Source: Candidatus Omnitrophota bacterium (GTDB taxonomy: Bacteria; Omnitrophota; Gorgyraeia; Gygaellales; Profunditerraquicolaceae). From it: a stretch of DNA of 12,360 nucleotides. The position numbers and the translations under genes are program-made. The DNA is taken from positions 1 through 12,360 of the forward strand of contig JAGUUJ010000044.1 of NCBI GenBank assembly GCA_020063525.1, in the 5' to 3' direction. Position 1 is the first letter of the stretch; every line of letters starts with the position of its first letter. Of the stretch, positions 1 to 5,431 are shown one piece after another. A model generated the notes under the pieces. The model made no database searches. It saw nothing but the letters and a program-made list of their open reading frames with translations, and was not told the DNA's origin.

Positions 1-480
1 TACGAATATGATGTCTCTAAATTAGAACCGTTGGTGGCCTGTCCGTATTTACCTAGCAATGTAAAACCCGCATCAAAATTAGGTAATATAACCCTTGACC
101 AGGTAGTTATTGGCTCGTGTACTAACGGCAGGCTCTCGGATTTAAGGATTGCCGCTAAGATTTTAAAAGGTAAAAAGATTAAAGCGGGTTTGAGGTTAAT
201 TGTTATTCCTGCAACGCAGAAGATTTATCTGGAGGCAGTGAAAGAGGGCCTGGCAGAAATATTTGTTCGGGCAGGAGGCGTATTTTCTACTCCTACCTGC
301 GGCCCATGCCTGGGGGGGCATATGGGTATTTTGGCTGAAGGCGAAAGGTGTCTAGCGACGACAAACAGAAACTTTATCGCTAGAATGGGCAGCCCCAAAT
401 CAGAGGTTTATTTAAGTAGCCCGGCAGTGGCTGCTGCATCAGCGATTAAAGGCAGAATTGTACATCCCGAAGATCTCTAG
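1..480 (+). CDS. leuC: 3-isopropylmalate dehydratase large subunit, 3' part (5' end outside window)
   Basis: The frame is open from base 1 and stops at 478-480, giving the last 159 residues of an aconitase-family protein. With LeuD it isomerises 2-isopropylmalate to 3-isopropylmalate in leucine biosynthesis. The visible part carries the three cysteines expected to hold the 4Fe-4S cluster: residue 40 of the fragment in GSCTNGR, and residues 100 and 103 in TPTCGPCLGGHMG. The substrate-binding stretch NRNFIARMGSP follows, and the end (AAASAIKGRIVHPEDL) is the normal family C-terminus. leuD follows 72 bases downstream, which supports LeuC over aconitase or homoaconitase; a dual or homoaconitase-like role cannot be excluded from this fragment. 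A GGGACTGTCCC repeat begins almost at the stop codon but leaves the reading frame intact. Confidence 0.95.
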   Translation, partial: YEYDVSKLEPLVACPYLPSNVKPASKLGNITLDQVVIGSCTNGRLSDLRIAAKILKGKKIKAGLRLIVIPATQKIYLEAVKEGLAEIFVRAGGVFSTPTCGPCLGGHMGILAEGERCLATTNRNFIARMGSPKSEVYLSSPAVAAASAIKGRIVHPEDL

Positions 481-487
481 CGCAGCC

Positions 488-518
488 AGTAGGGACTGTC
501 CCCGAAGGGGACTGTCCC
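488..518 (+). repeat. REP/BIME-like GGGACTGTCCC pair, copy 1 (compact)
   Basis: Two copies of the near-palindrome GGGACTGTCCC lie at 492-502 and 508-518. Together GGGACTGTCCCC (492-503) and GGGGACTGTCCC (507-518) form a 12-base inverted repeat around a GAA loop with one central T-T mismatch. The left half is preceded by GTAG (489-492 overlapping), the tetranucleotide typical of REP sequences mobilised by RAYT transposases. The unit sits between the leuC stop and the leuD start, and its right flank shares TGATTGCGAGAT with the flank of copy 2. No transposase gene is in the window. Confidence 0.8.
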
Positions 519-552
519 ACGACAAGAAACGGTTTGATTGCGAGATACACGA

Positions 553-1059
553 ATGATTATCAAAGGCAAAGTTCATAAATTCGGTAACGACATCAATACC
601 GACGATATTATTGCGGCCAAATATTTGGTTACTACAGACGAAAAAGAGCTGGGTAGGCATTGCATGGAGAATATTGCTGGAGATTTCGCAAGCATTGTAA
701 ATAAAGGCGACATTATCGTAGCGGGTAAAAACTTTGGCTGTGGTTCGTCTCGTGAGCATGCACCACGGGCATTAAAAGGCTGCGGTGCCGCCGCAGTGGT
801 TGCGCGCAGTTTCGCCGGCATATTTTTCAGGAATGCTATAAATGTCGGCCTGCCGTTTTTGCAATTAGAGGAGGTAGATAAAATAAAAGACGGTGATTTA
901 CTTGAAATAGATTTAACTGGCGGTATAATAAAAAATTTGAGCGCGGGGAAAACTTATAAAACAGAGCCTTTTCCTGAGTTTTTGCAGGAGATTGTAAAAC
1001 AGGGTGGTTTAATGAATTATATAAAGAAGCACAGCAGTAGGGACTGTCCCCGTAGATAG
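553..1059 (+). CDS. leuD: 3-isopropylmalate dehydratase small subunit
   Basis: This 168-residue protein is the swivelling-domain subunit that completes the LeuCD isomerase. It matches the short stand-alone LeuD type: MIIKGKVHKFGNDINTDDI at the N-terminus, then the family motif NFGCGSSREHAP (about residues 60-71), then the ARSFAGIFFRNAINVGLP segment. ATG at 553 is preferred over TTG at 538 because family members begin directly with this strand; GCGAG eight bases upstream is only a weak ribosome-binding site. The normal protein should end near GGLMNYIKK. The last nine residues here (HSSRDCPRR) and the stop codon are encoded by a GGGACTGTCCC repeat, so the native C-terminus appears to have been replaced. 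Function should be unaffected because the core is complete. Confidence 0.95.
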   Translation: MIIKGKVHKFGNDINTDDIIAAKYLVTTDEKELGRHCMENIAGDFASIVNKGDIIVAGKNFGCGSSREHAPRALKGCGAAAVVARSFAGIFFRNAINVGLPFLQLEEVDKIKDGDLLEIDLTGGIIKNLSAGKTYKTEPFPEFLQEIVKQGGLMNYIKKHSSRDCPRR

Positions 1060-1094
1060 CTAATTCGAAGGAAACCAAGGGGACTGTCCCTACT
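1036..1094 (+). repeat. REP/BIME-like GGGACTGTCCC pair, copy 2
   Basis: AGTAGGGACTGTCCCC (1036-1051) and GGGGACTGTCCCTACT (1079-1094) are inverted copies, 16 bases each with one central mismatch, separated by 27 bases. The left half starts with GTAG and the right half ends with CTAC, which is the arrangement of two REP sequences facing each other (a BIME). The left half overlaps the 3' end of leuD and supplies its stop codon. The inner stretch AAACCAAGG before the right half is shared with copy 3. Confidence 0.85.
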
Positions 1095-1131
1095 AAGCGA
1101 AATTAGTTATGATTGCGAGATGAGCCAAAAA

Positions 1132-2181
1132 ATGTATAAAATCGCAGTAATTCCTGGAGACGGAACTGGTCCGGAAGTAGTGCGCGAAGGACTCAAAGTC
1201 TTAGAGGCAGTAAGCCAGAAATATAACTTTAAATACCAAACCAAAATTTTTGATTTTGGCGCAGAGCGGTATCTAAAGACAAGGAAGGTCCTGGAAAACG
1301 AGGATATTGAAGAACTAAAGAAATATTCCGCCATTTATCTGGGCGCTGTCGGTCATCCTGAAGTAAAACCGGGGATCTTAGAGACAGGTTTGCTTTTAAA
1401 GCTCAGATTTTCCTTTGACCAGTATATAAACTTACGTCCGGTAAAGCTCTATAATGCTGATTTTTGCCCTTTAAAAGACAAGAAACCCGACGATGTCGAT
1501 TTTGTGGTAGTCCGGGAGAATTCCGAAGGACTCTATAAAGGTATGGGCGAGTTTAAGGACAAAGGCGCCAAAGATGAAGTAGCCATTCAGATTTCTTATA
1601 ATACGCGCAAGGGCGTAGAGCGTTGCATCCGTTATGCTTTTGAATATTGTCGAAAGCGCAATAAAAAGAAGAAACTTACTCTCTGCGGTAAAACCAATGT
1701 CCTGACCTTTGCCTGGGATCTGTGGCAGAGAACGTTTAATGAGGTTGCCACAGAATATCCGGATATAACTACCGATTACGCCCATGTCGATGCTGCGACT
1801 ATGTGGTTTGTGAAGAATCCGGAGTGGTTTGATGTAATTGTTACGGATAATATGTTTGGAGATATTATTACCGATTTAGGCGCCATGATTCAAGGCGGTA
1901 TGGGTATTGCTGCCGGCGGAAACATTAACCCCAACGGAGTATCAATGTTTGAACCCATTGGCGGAAGCGCGCCTAAATATACCGGTAAAAATGTAATTAA
2001 TCCCCTGGCTGCAATTTGCGCATTAGGAATGTTACTGGAGAATTTAGGCGAAGTAAAAGCAGGAGGAGCAGTCGAGGGCGCAGTGATAAAAGTAGTAAAT
2101 AAAAAATTAAAATCTCTAGCTGCGGGAAAGATGGGTTATTCTACAACTGAAGTAGGAGATCTGGTGGTGAACTCTCTATGA
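1132..2181 (+). CDS. leuB: 3-isopropylmalate dehydrogenase (isocitrate/isopropylmalate dehydrogenase family)
   Basis: This enzyme oxidatively decarboxylates 3-isopropylmalate to 2-oxoisocaproate. Counting from the ATG at 1132, the 349 residues show IPGDGTGPEV, the substrate loop ETGLLLKLRF with NLRP, VVRENSEGLY (Tyr135), KTNVLT (Lys187), and metal ligands Asp220, Asp244 and Asp248 in DAAT and FGDIITD. The loop and core most resemble actinobacterial LeuB; FDQY also recalls D-malate/tartrate dehydrogenases. The cofactor region reads GGSAPKYTG, with Lys282-Tyr283 where NAD-dependent relatives have HGSAPDIAG; this Lys-Tyr pair marks NADP specificity in isocitrate dehydrogenases. An ATG at 1120 is also in frame, but it is formed by the repeat tail, so 1132 fits the family better. 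It lies between leuD and asd, and its TGA overlaps the asd ATG. LeuB is the most likely role. Confidence 0.88.
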   Translation: MYKIAVIPGDGTGPEVVREGLKVLEAVSQKYNFKYQTKIFDFGAERYLKTRKVLENEDIEELKKYSAIYLGAVGHPEVKPGILETGLLLKLRFSFDQYINLRPVKLYNADFCPLKDKKPDDVDFVVVRENSEGLYKGMGEFKDKGAKDEVAIQISYNTRKGVERCIRYAFEYCRKRNKKKKLTLCGKTNVLTFAWDLWQRTFNEVATEYPDITTDYAHVDAATMWFVKNPEWFDVIVTDNMFGDIITDLGAMIQGGMGIAAGGNINPNGVSMFEPIGGSAPKYTGKNVINPLAAICALGMLLENLGEVKAGGAVEGAVIKVVNKKLKSLAAGKMGYSTTEVGDLVVNSL

Positions 2182-3254
2182 GAAACTATAACGTTGCGGT
2201 AGTAGGCGTTGGTGCAGTAGGAATAGAGATGTTGCGTTGTTTAAGGCAGCGTAATTTTCCTATCCAAGAATTACGTGTTTTTGCCCGTTCAGCCAGAGAC
2301 ATTGAAGTTGATGGTCAAAAATATTCTGTAAAGGCAATCTCGCCCGAAGGATTCGATGGCATAGATATAGCTTTGTTTGCGGGAACTGAAGGAGAAAAAG
2401 GCGCAGCAGTAACTTATGCCTCTGAAGCCGTAAAAAGAGGAGCAGTGGTAATTGATAATGGCGCGGATTTTAGAATGGATCCCGGAGTGCCCTTGGTTGT
2501 GCCTGAAGTAAATGCTAAAGATGTAAAAAAGCATAAAGGAATAATCGCCAATCCGAATTGCTCTACCATACAGTTAGTTGTGGCCTTATGGCCAATTTAT
2601 AAGAAAGCAGGAATTAAAAGGTTAGTCGTAACTACCCTACAGGCATCTTCGGGTGCAGGCAGGGGTGCGGTGGAACAGTTGAAAGAAGAAACCGTTAGCC
2701 TGTTAGCCAGTTGGCCAGTTATCCAGTTCAACCGGCAAACCGGCAAACCGGCAAACCGGCAAACAGTTTTGCCTCAACAAATTGCCTTTAATGTCTTTCC
2801 GCAAATCGGCAGTTTTACCGAATACGATTACACTAATGAAGAATGGAAGTTAGTTAAGGAGACCCATAAGATTATGCATGATGAAAAAATCAAGATTTCC
2901 GCAACTTGCGTCAGGGTTCCTGTAAGGACCGGACATTCGGAGTCAGTATATGTTGAGACCGTAAAGCCCATTGAACCGGATAAAGCAAGAGATATTCTCT
3001 CTAAGGCGCCGGGCGTAATCGTAATAGATGAACCCAAAGGTAACTTTTACCCTATGCCCAAAGATATAGAAGGAAAAGACGAAGTTTTTGTGGGCCGTAT
3101 CAGAAAAGACCCTTTCATCAAGAACGGGCTTTGGTTATGGATTGTTTCCGATAACCTGCGCAAAGGCGCTGCACTAAATGCTGTCCAGATAGCCGAATTA
3201 TTGACACATTCGGCGACCATACCTAATGTGAAGTCGCCTCAGTGTCAACACTGA
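2178..3254 (+). CDS. asd: Aspartate-semialdehyde dehydrogenase
   Basis: This enzyme reduces aspartyl-4-phosphate to aspartate semialdehyde with NADPH, the entry to lysine, methionine and threonine synthesis. Visible landmarks in 358 residues are the nucleotide loop GVGAVG (10-15), IDNGADFRM, the catalytic cysteine in NPNCST (Cys128), QASSGAG, QIAFNVFPQIGSF, and PVRTGHSESV with the acid-base histidine (253). It overlaps leuB by four bases (ATGA), so translation is probably coupled. Two oddities stand out. Residues 172-196 are encoded by an 8-base tandem array placed in a loop just before QQIAFN. The tail after QIAELL (HSATIPNVKSPQCQH) is encoded by an inverted repeat instead of a family-like C-terminus. 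The catalytic core is intact. Confidence 0.95.
   Translation: MRNYNVAVVGVGAVGIEMLRCLRQRNFPIQELRVFARSARDIEVDGQKYSVKAISPEGFDGIDIALFAGTEGEKGAAVTYASEAVKRGAVVIDNGADFRMDPGVPLVVPEVNAKDVKKHKGIIANPNCSTIQLVVALWPIYKKAGIKRLVVTTLQASSGAGRGAVEQLKEETVSLLASWPVIQFNRQTGKPANRQTVLPQQIAFNVFPQIGSFTEYDYTNEEWKLVKETHKIMHDEKIKISATCVRVPVRTGHSESVYVETVKPIEPDKARDILSKAPGVIVIDEPKGNFYPMPKDIEGKDEVFVGRIRKDPFIKNGLWLWIVSDNLRKGAALNAVQIAELLTHSATIPNVKSPQCQH
2693..2764 (+). repeat. Inverted pair of 8-base tandem arrays inside asd
   Basis: A degenerate 8-base series (CGTTAGCC, TGTTAGCC, AGTTGGCC, AGTTATCC; 2693-2724) is followed by four exact copies of AACCGGCA (2730-2761) plus a partial copy. The second array is roughly the reverse complement of the first: GCCAGTTGGCCAGTT against GCCGGTTTGCCGGTT, 12-13 of 15 matching. 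The block is translated in frame as about 25 residues of Asd. Gain or loss of a single unit would shift the frame. Confidence 0.85.
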
Positions 3255-3255
3255 G
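3201..3255 (+). repeat. Inverted repeat forming the 3' end of asd
   Basis: TTGACAC (3201-3207) pairs with GTGTCAA (3242-3248), and GGCGAC (3212-3217) pairs with GTCGCC (3233-3238), separated by a short internal loop. The end of the block, CTCAGTGT-CA-ACACTGAG (3238-3255), is itself palindromic and contains the asd stop codon. No T-run follows, so it is not a typical intrinsic terminator. It may be a mobile palindromic repeat or an mRNA 3'-end stabiliser. Confidence 0.6.
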
Positions 3256-3356
3256 TAGAATAAAATAATATAGTAGGTTATACGAATGTGTTGATAAAAT
3301 AAGCCTGCGATACCTCACCCAAGATAAAAGTTAATTCTTAAGTGAAAAAATTGCGA

Positions 3357-4157
3357 ATGCGCAATATTAAATTGACGTTAGAGTATGACGGCACAAATTA
3401 TGCCGGATGGCAGGTGCAAAATAGTTGTCAGTTGTCAGTTGTCAGTTGTCAGTTAAAAACCATCCAGGGGATAATAGAGAAAGCCATTAAGAAAATAATT
3501 CATGAAAAGGTAAAACTTATTGGCTCAGGCAGGACGGATGCAGGAGTTCATGCCAGTGCCCAGTCGGCAAATTTTAAGACGGATTCCGGTATAGCCCCGG
3601 AGAAATTACAAAAGGCCTTAAATGCGGTTTTACCGGATGATATTTCCGTAATCAAAACAGAAGAAACAGGGGCAGATTTTCACAGCAGGTTTTCTGCCAA
3701 ATCAAAAGTTTATCGCTATACGATATTGAACCGTCCGTTCCGGCCTGCAATCTTAAGGGGTGCGGTTCACTTTTGTTCTTATCCTTTGGATTTAAAGCTT
3801 ATGCGTAAAGAAGCGAGAGTTTTATTGGGTAGACACGACTTTAAATCCTTTTGTGCAAGCGGCAGTAATACCAAAGAAACCATCCGCACCATAAAACGCA
3901 TAACCATTAGAAAATTACCCTATAACCTATCACCTATAATCCACAACCTAAATAAATTCCCTTTGATTCTCATTGATATAGAAGCAGACGGATTCCTGTA
4001 TAACATGGTAAGAAATATTGTGGGTACGCTTATTGAAATAGGCAGGGGCAAGTTTGCGGAAGGGAGCACGAAGAAGATATTGCTGGCAAGGGATAGAAGA
4101 TTTGCCGGCCCAACCGTGCCTGCCAAGGGGCTCTGTTTACTTGAGGTTAAATATTAA
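3357..4157 (+). CDS. truA: tRNA pseudouridine(38-40) synthase
   Basis: The protein isomerises uridines 38-40 in the anticodon arm of tRNAs. From the ATG at 3357 it has 266 residues, with LEYDGTNYAGWQ near the N-terminus, the catalytic aspartate in GSGRTDAGVHA (Asp61), FHSRFSAKSKVYRYTI, and the C-terminal core DGFLYNMVRNIVGTLIEIGRGK. GTG at 3342 and TTG at 3351 are in-frame alternatives, but the family normally starts just before RNIKLTLEYDG. No clear Shine-Dalgarno is present. Two stretches are encoded by 7-base tandem repeats: residues about 23-33 (SCQLSVVSCQL) between the GWQ strand and TIQG, and residues about 188-199 (YNLSPIIHNLN) just before the ADGFLYN core. Both fall in expected loops, and all catalytic motifs are present. 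Confidence 0.93.
   Translation: MRNIKLTLEYDGTNYAGWQVQNSCQLSVVSCQLKTIQGIIEKAIKKIIHEKVKLIGSGRTDAGVHASAQSANFKTDSGIAPEKLQKALNAVLPDDISVIKTEETGADFHSRFSAKSKVYRYTILNRPFRPAILRGAVHFCSYPLDLKLMRKEARVLLGRHDFKSFCASGSNTKETIRTIKRITIRKLPYNLSPIIHNLNKFPLILIDIEADGFLYNMVRNIVGTLIEIGRGKFAEGSTKKILLARDRRFAGPTVPAKGLCLLEVKY
3423..3454 (+). repeat. 7-base tandem array (AGTTGTC) inside truA
   Basis: Four exact copies of AGTTGTC (3423-3450) are followed by a partial AGTT. The array is read through in frame by truA and adds roughly ten residues to a loop. The unit length is not a multiple of three, so only changes of three units would keep the frame. Confidence 0.9.
3919..3953 (+). repeat. Degenerate 7-base array inside truA
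   Basis: Consecutive heptamers CCTATAA, CCTATCA, CCTATAA, TCCACAA and CCTAAAT encode about 12 residues inserted before the conserved ADGFLYN core of TruA. The array is more diverged than the one at 3423, so it is probably older. Confidence 0.7.
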
Positions 4158-4160
4158 TTT

Positions 4161-4207
4161 AGATCCTTCGTCGCCTTCAGCGAAATAGAGCGGAGCTCCT
4201 CAGGATC
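4161..4207 (+). repeat. GATCCTTCGTCGC / GCTCCTCAGGATC repeat
   Basis: GATCCT (4162-4167) and AGGATC (4202-4207) are terminal inverted repeats. The interior reads CTTCGTCGC to GCTCCTCAG. The same blocks appear on the opposite strand in the argJ-argB spacer (7734-7763), so these are two members of one dispersed family. The repeat lies directly after truA. Confidence 0.65.
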
Positions 4208-4239
4208 AAGCAAAGTTTCATTAATGAAACCTTGCTTGA
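4206..4239 (+). promoter_or_regulatory. 34-base near-perfect palindrome overlapping the rplM -35 box (possible operator)
   Basis: The 17-base half TCAAGCAAAGTTTCATT meets its reverse complement AATGAAACCTTGCTTGA with one mismatch (A4214 against C4231) and no spacer. Its right end overlaps the TTGACT -35 element at 4236-4241. It lacks a following T-run, so it does not look like a terminator for truA. An operator for the ribosomal-protein promoter is a reasonable reading, but another dispersed palindrome is also possible. Confidence 0.5.
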
Positions 4240-4263
4240 CTTAAAATAAAAATATGTTATACT
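4236..4263 (+). promoter_or_regulatory. Sigma70-type promoter for rplM-rpsI
   Basis: TTGACT (4236-4241) and TATACT (4258-4263) are separated by 16 bases, each matching the consensus at five of six positions. A start about seven bases after the -10 box falls at roughly 4269-4271, only three to five bases before the rplM ATG at 4274. This would give an almost leaderless mRNA, which agrees with the absence of a Shine-Dalgarno sequence. Confidence 0.7.
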
Positions 4264-4273
4264 TTGTATTCCT

Positions 4274-4705
4274 ATGCAGAAAACATACGTAGCCAAAAAA
4301 GAAGACATAAAAAGGCAGTGGTACCTTGTGGATGCCAAGGATAGAATATTGGGCAGGCTTGCGGCTAAGATAGCGGTAATCCTTAGGGGTAAGCATAAAG
4401 CCATATTTACCCCGCACCTGGATACAGGAGACGGTGTTATTGTGATAAATGCCGCGAAAATTAAAGTTACGGGCAGAAAGCTTAAGCAAAAAGTTTATCG
4501 CCGTTACTCAGGCTATCAAGGTGGACTGAAGGAAGTGCCATTAGAGACTATGCTTAAGAGAAAACCGGTAACAGTGATTAAGCTGGCAGTACAGCGAATG
4601 TTACCCGGTGGCCCTTTAGGAAGAGATGTATTAAAGAAATTAAAAGTATATGCAGATGATAAACACCCTCATAAATCGCAAAATCCGGTTATCTTGGAGG
4701 TATAG
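4274..4705 (+). CDS. rplM: Large ribosomal subunit protein uL13
   Basis: A 143-residue protein of normal uL13 length, part of the 50S subunit. Family features are the WYLVDAKDRILGRLAAKIA start region, LRGKHKAIFTPHLDTGD, the YSGYQGGLKEV segment, RMLPGGPLGRDVLKKLKVYA and the HPHKSQNP end. The start at 4274 fits family length and leaves almost no 5' leader if the promoter at 4236-4263 is used. It is followed three bases later by rpsI, the usual rplM-rpsI pair. GGAGG at 4696-4700, inside the last codons, serves as the ribosome-binding site of rpsI. Confidence 0.97.
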   Translation: MQKTYVAKKEDIKRQWYLVDAKDRILGRLAAKIAVILRGKHKAIFTPHLDTGDGVIVINAAKIKVTGRKLKQKVYRRYSGYQGGLKEVPLETMLKRKPVTVIKLAVQRMLPGGPLGRDVLKKLKVYADDKHPHKSQNPVILEV

Positions 4706-4708
4706 TCA

Positions 4709-5107
4709 ATGATGAATCAGATTGCAAAATATACGGCGGTCGGTAGGCGTAAAGAAGCAGTTGCCAGGGTTGCGCTATTGCCCGGGAAAGGAAATATTCT
4801 GGTAAATAAACAGCTTTATGAAAAATATTTTATCCGGGAGACAGACCGCATTATTATAAAACAGCCATTGCAAATAACCAATAATATGGATAAGTATGAT
4901 ATTGTTGCCAATATTGTAGGAGGCGGTCTGGCTGGACAGGCAGGGGCTTTGAGACTGGGTATTGCCCGCGCATTGATAAAGTCAGAGCCTGAATTGAAGG
5001 ACCCATTGCGCAAGCACGGTTTTCTCACGCGCGACCCGCGCATGAAAGAACGCAAGAAATACGGGCAGAAGGGCGCACGCAAGCGATTCCAGTGGACGAA
5101 GAGGTAG
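4709..5107 (+). CDS. rpsI: Small ribosomal subunit protein uS9
   Basis: A 132-residue uS9 protein of the 30S subunit. It shows AVGRRKEAVARV, the GGGLAGQAGALRLGIARAL core, DPRMKERKKYGQKGARKRFQ and the terminal Lys-Arg whose tail reaches the P-site tRNA. ATG codons at 4709 and 4712 are both possible; GGAGG at 4696-4700 gives eight bases to the first. It ends the two-gene ribosomal unit and is followed by an intrinsic terminator. Confidence 0.97.
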   Translation: MMNQIAKYTAVGRRKEAVARVALLPGKGNILVNKQLYEKYFIRETDRIIIKQPLQITNNMDKYDIVANIVGGGLAGQAGALRLGIARALIKSEPELKDPLRKHGFLTRDPRMKERKKYGQKGARKRFQWTKR

Positions 5108-5144
5108 GACGGTATAAGTAAAAAGATAAAAAAAGAAATTATTT

Positions 5145-5178
5145 AAAATCCCGCTGGAATGCGGGATTTTTTATTTTT
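5145..5178 (+). terminator. Intrinsic terminator after rpsI
   Basis: A ten-base perfect stem, AAAATCCCGC (5145-5154) and GCGGGATTTT (5161-5170), encloses the loop TGGAAT and runs into a T-rich tract to 5178. It lies 38 bases after the rpsI stop and separates the ribosomal unit from the arginine cluster. Confidence 0.92.
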
Positions 5179-5205
5179 GCATACGGGAATCCGACGAGAA
5201 ATTCC

Positions 5206-5234
5206 TTGACTACGCGGGTTTTTTATCTTAATAT
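5206..5234 (+). promoter_or_regulatory. Candidate sigma70 promoter of the arg cluster
   Basis: TTGACT (5206-5211) is followed after 17 bases by TAATAT (5229-5234). It is the best promoter-like pair between the rpsI terminator and argC. Transcription would begin near 5241, at the start of the first hairpin, giving a structured leader of about 190 bases. Confidence 0.5.
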
Positions 5235-5308
5235 GAGTGAGGACATAAGTTATGGAGCTTTATATTAAAGATAACAATGTAAGCGACATAACTTATTAGT
5301 CCGAACTC
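5235..5308 (+). repeat. Imperfect inverted repeat, argC leader hairpin 1
   Basis: GAGT-GA-GGAC-ATAAGTTAT (5235-5253) pairs with ATAACTTAT-TA-GTCC-GA-ACTC (5288-5308). The 9-base, 4-base and 4-base stems are interrupted by a TA bulge and a GA/GA internal mismatch. A smaller GTTAT/ATAAC and CTTT/AAAG stem lies in the loop (5249-5275). Confidence 0.55.
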
Positions 5309-5355
5309 ACCCTTGACATTTTTAGGCAATTGATTAGAAGCAAAATGTCAAGGGT
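5309..5355 (+). repeat. Perfect 14-base inverted repeat, argC leader hairpin 2
   Basis: ACCCTTGACATTTT (5309-5322) and AAAATGTCAAGGGT (5342-5355) are exact reverse complements around a 19-base loop. No T-run follows, so simple termination is unlikely. The stem contains a consensus-like TTGACA without a well-placed -10 box. It could be an operator, an mRNA structure or a dispersed palindrome. Confidence 0.75.
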
Positions 5356-5362
5356 TAAATTC

Positions 5363-5413
5363 GCAGACGCTTCGCTACAACTTACGTTGCTGCCGCTTCC
5401 GTAAGTTGTCTGC
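5363..5413 (+). repeat. Inverted repeat just upstream of the argC ribosome-binding site
   Basis: ACAACTTACG (5377-5386) pairs exactly with CGTAAGTTGT (5400-5409). GCAG (5363-5366) and CTGC (5410-5413) can extend the stem across a ten-base bulge. It ends seven bases before AAGGAG of argC, so it could influence access of ribosomes. Confidence 0.65.
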
Positions 5414-5431
5414 TCATTTAAGGAGCGCAAA

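Larger units (their letters stand above)
5108..5431 (+). other. 324-base spacer between rpsI and argC
   Basis: This gap has no convincing protein gene. In order it holds the rpsI terminator (5145-5178), a promoter candidate (5206-5234), three successive inverted repeats (5235-5308, 5309-5355, 5363-5413), and the argC ribosome-binding site AAGGAG (5420-5425). A 15-codon open frame starting at ATG 5252 has a GAGG upstream (5239-5242) but contains no arginine codons and is treated as unproven. I see no tRNA, T-box or other known riboswitch motif. Confidence 0.7.

Noticed and set aside
439..759. Open frames on the minus strand opposite leuD, rpsI, argB and other genes
   Set aside because: They lie inside strongly recognised plus-strand genes, resemble no family I know, and have no independent start signals; they are antisense shadows.
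1132..2181. Tartrate/D-malate dehydrogenase or isocitrate dehydrogenase instead of LeuB
   Set aside because: The ETGLLLKLRF and NLRP substrate loop, the KTNVLT and DAAT motifs, and position between leuD and asd favour LeuB; kept only as a cofactor oddity.
2730..2761. Phase-variable switching of asd through the octamer array
   Set aside because: Asd is expected to be essential and the frame is intact; switching off would be costly. The array is more likely tolerated insertion, though variation was not testable here.
5235..5413. T-box riboswitch or kink-turn riboswitch before argC
   Set aside because: No T-box conserved sequence is visible, and the GA/GA mismatch lacks the full kink-turn bulge arrangement.
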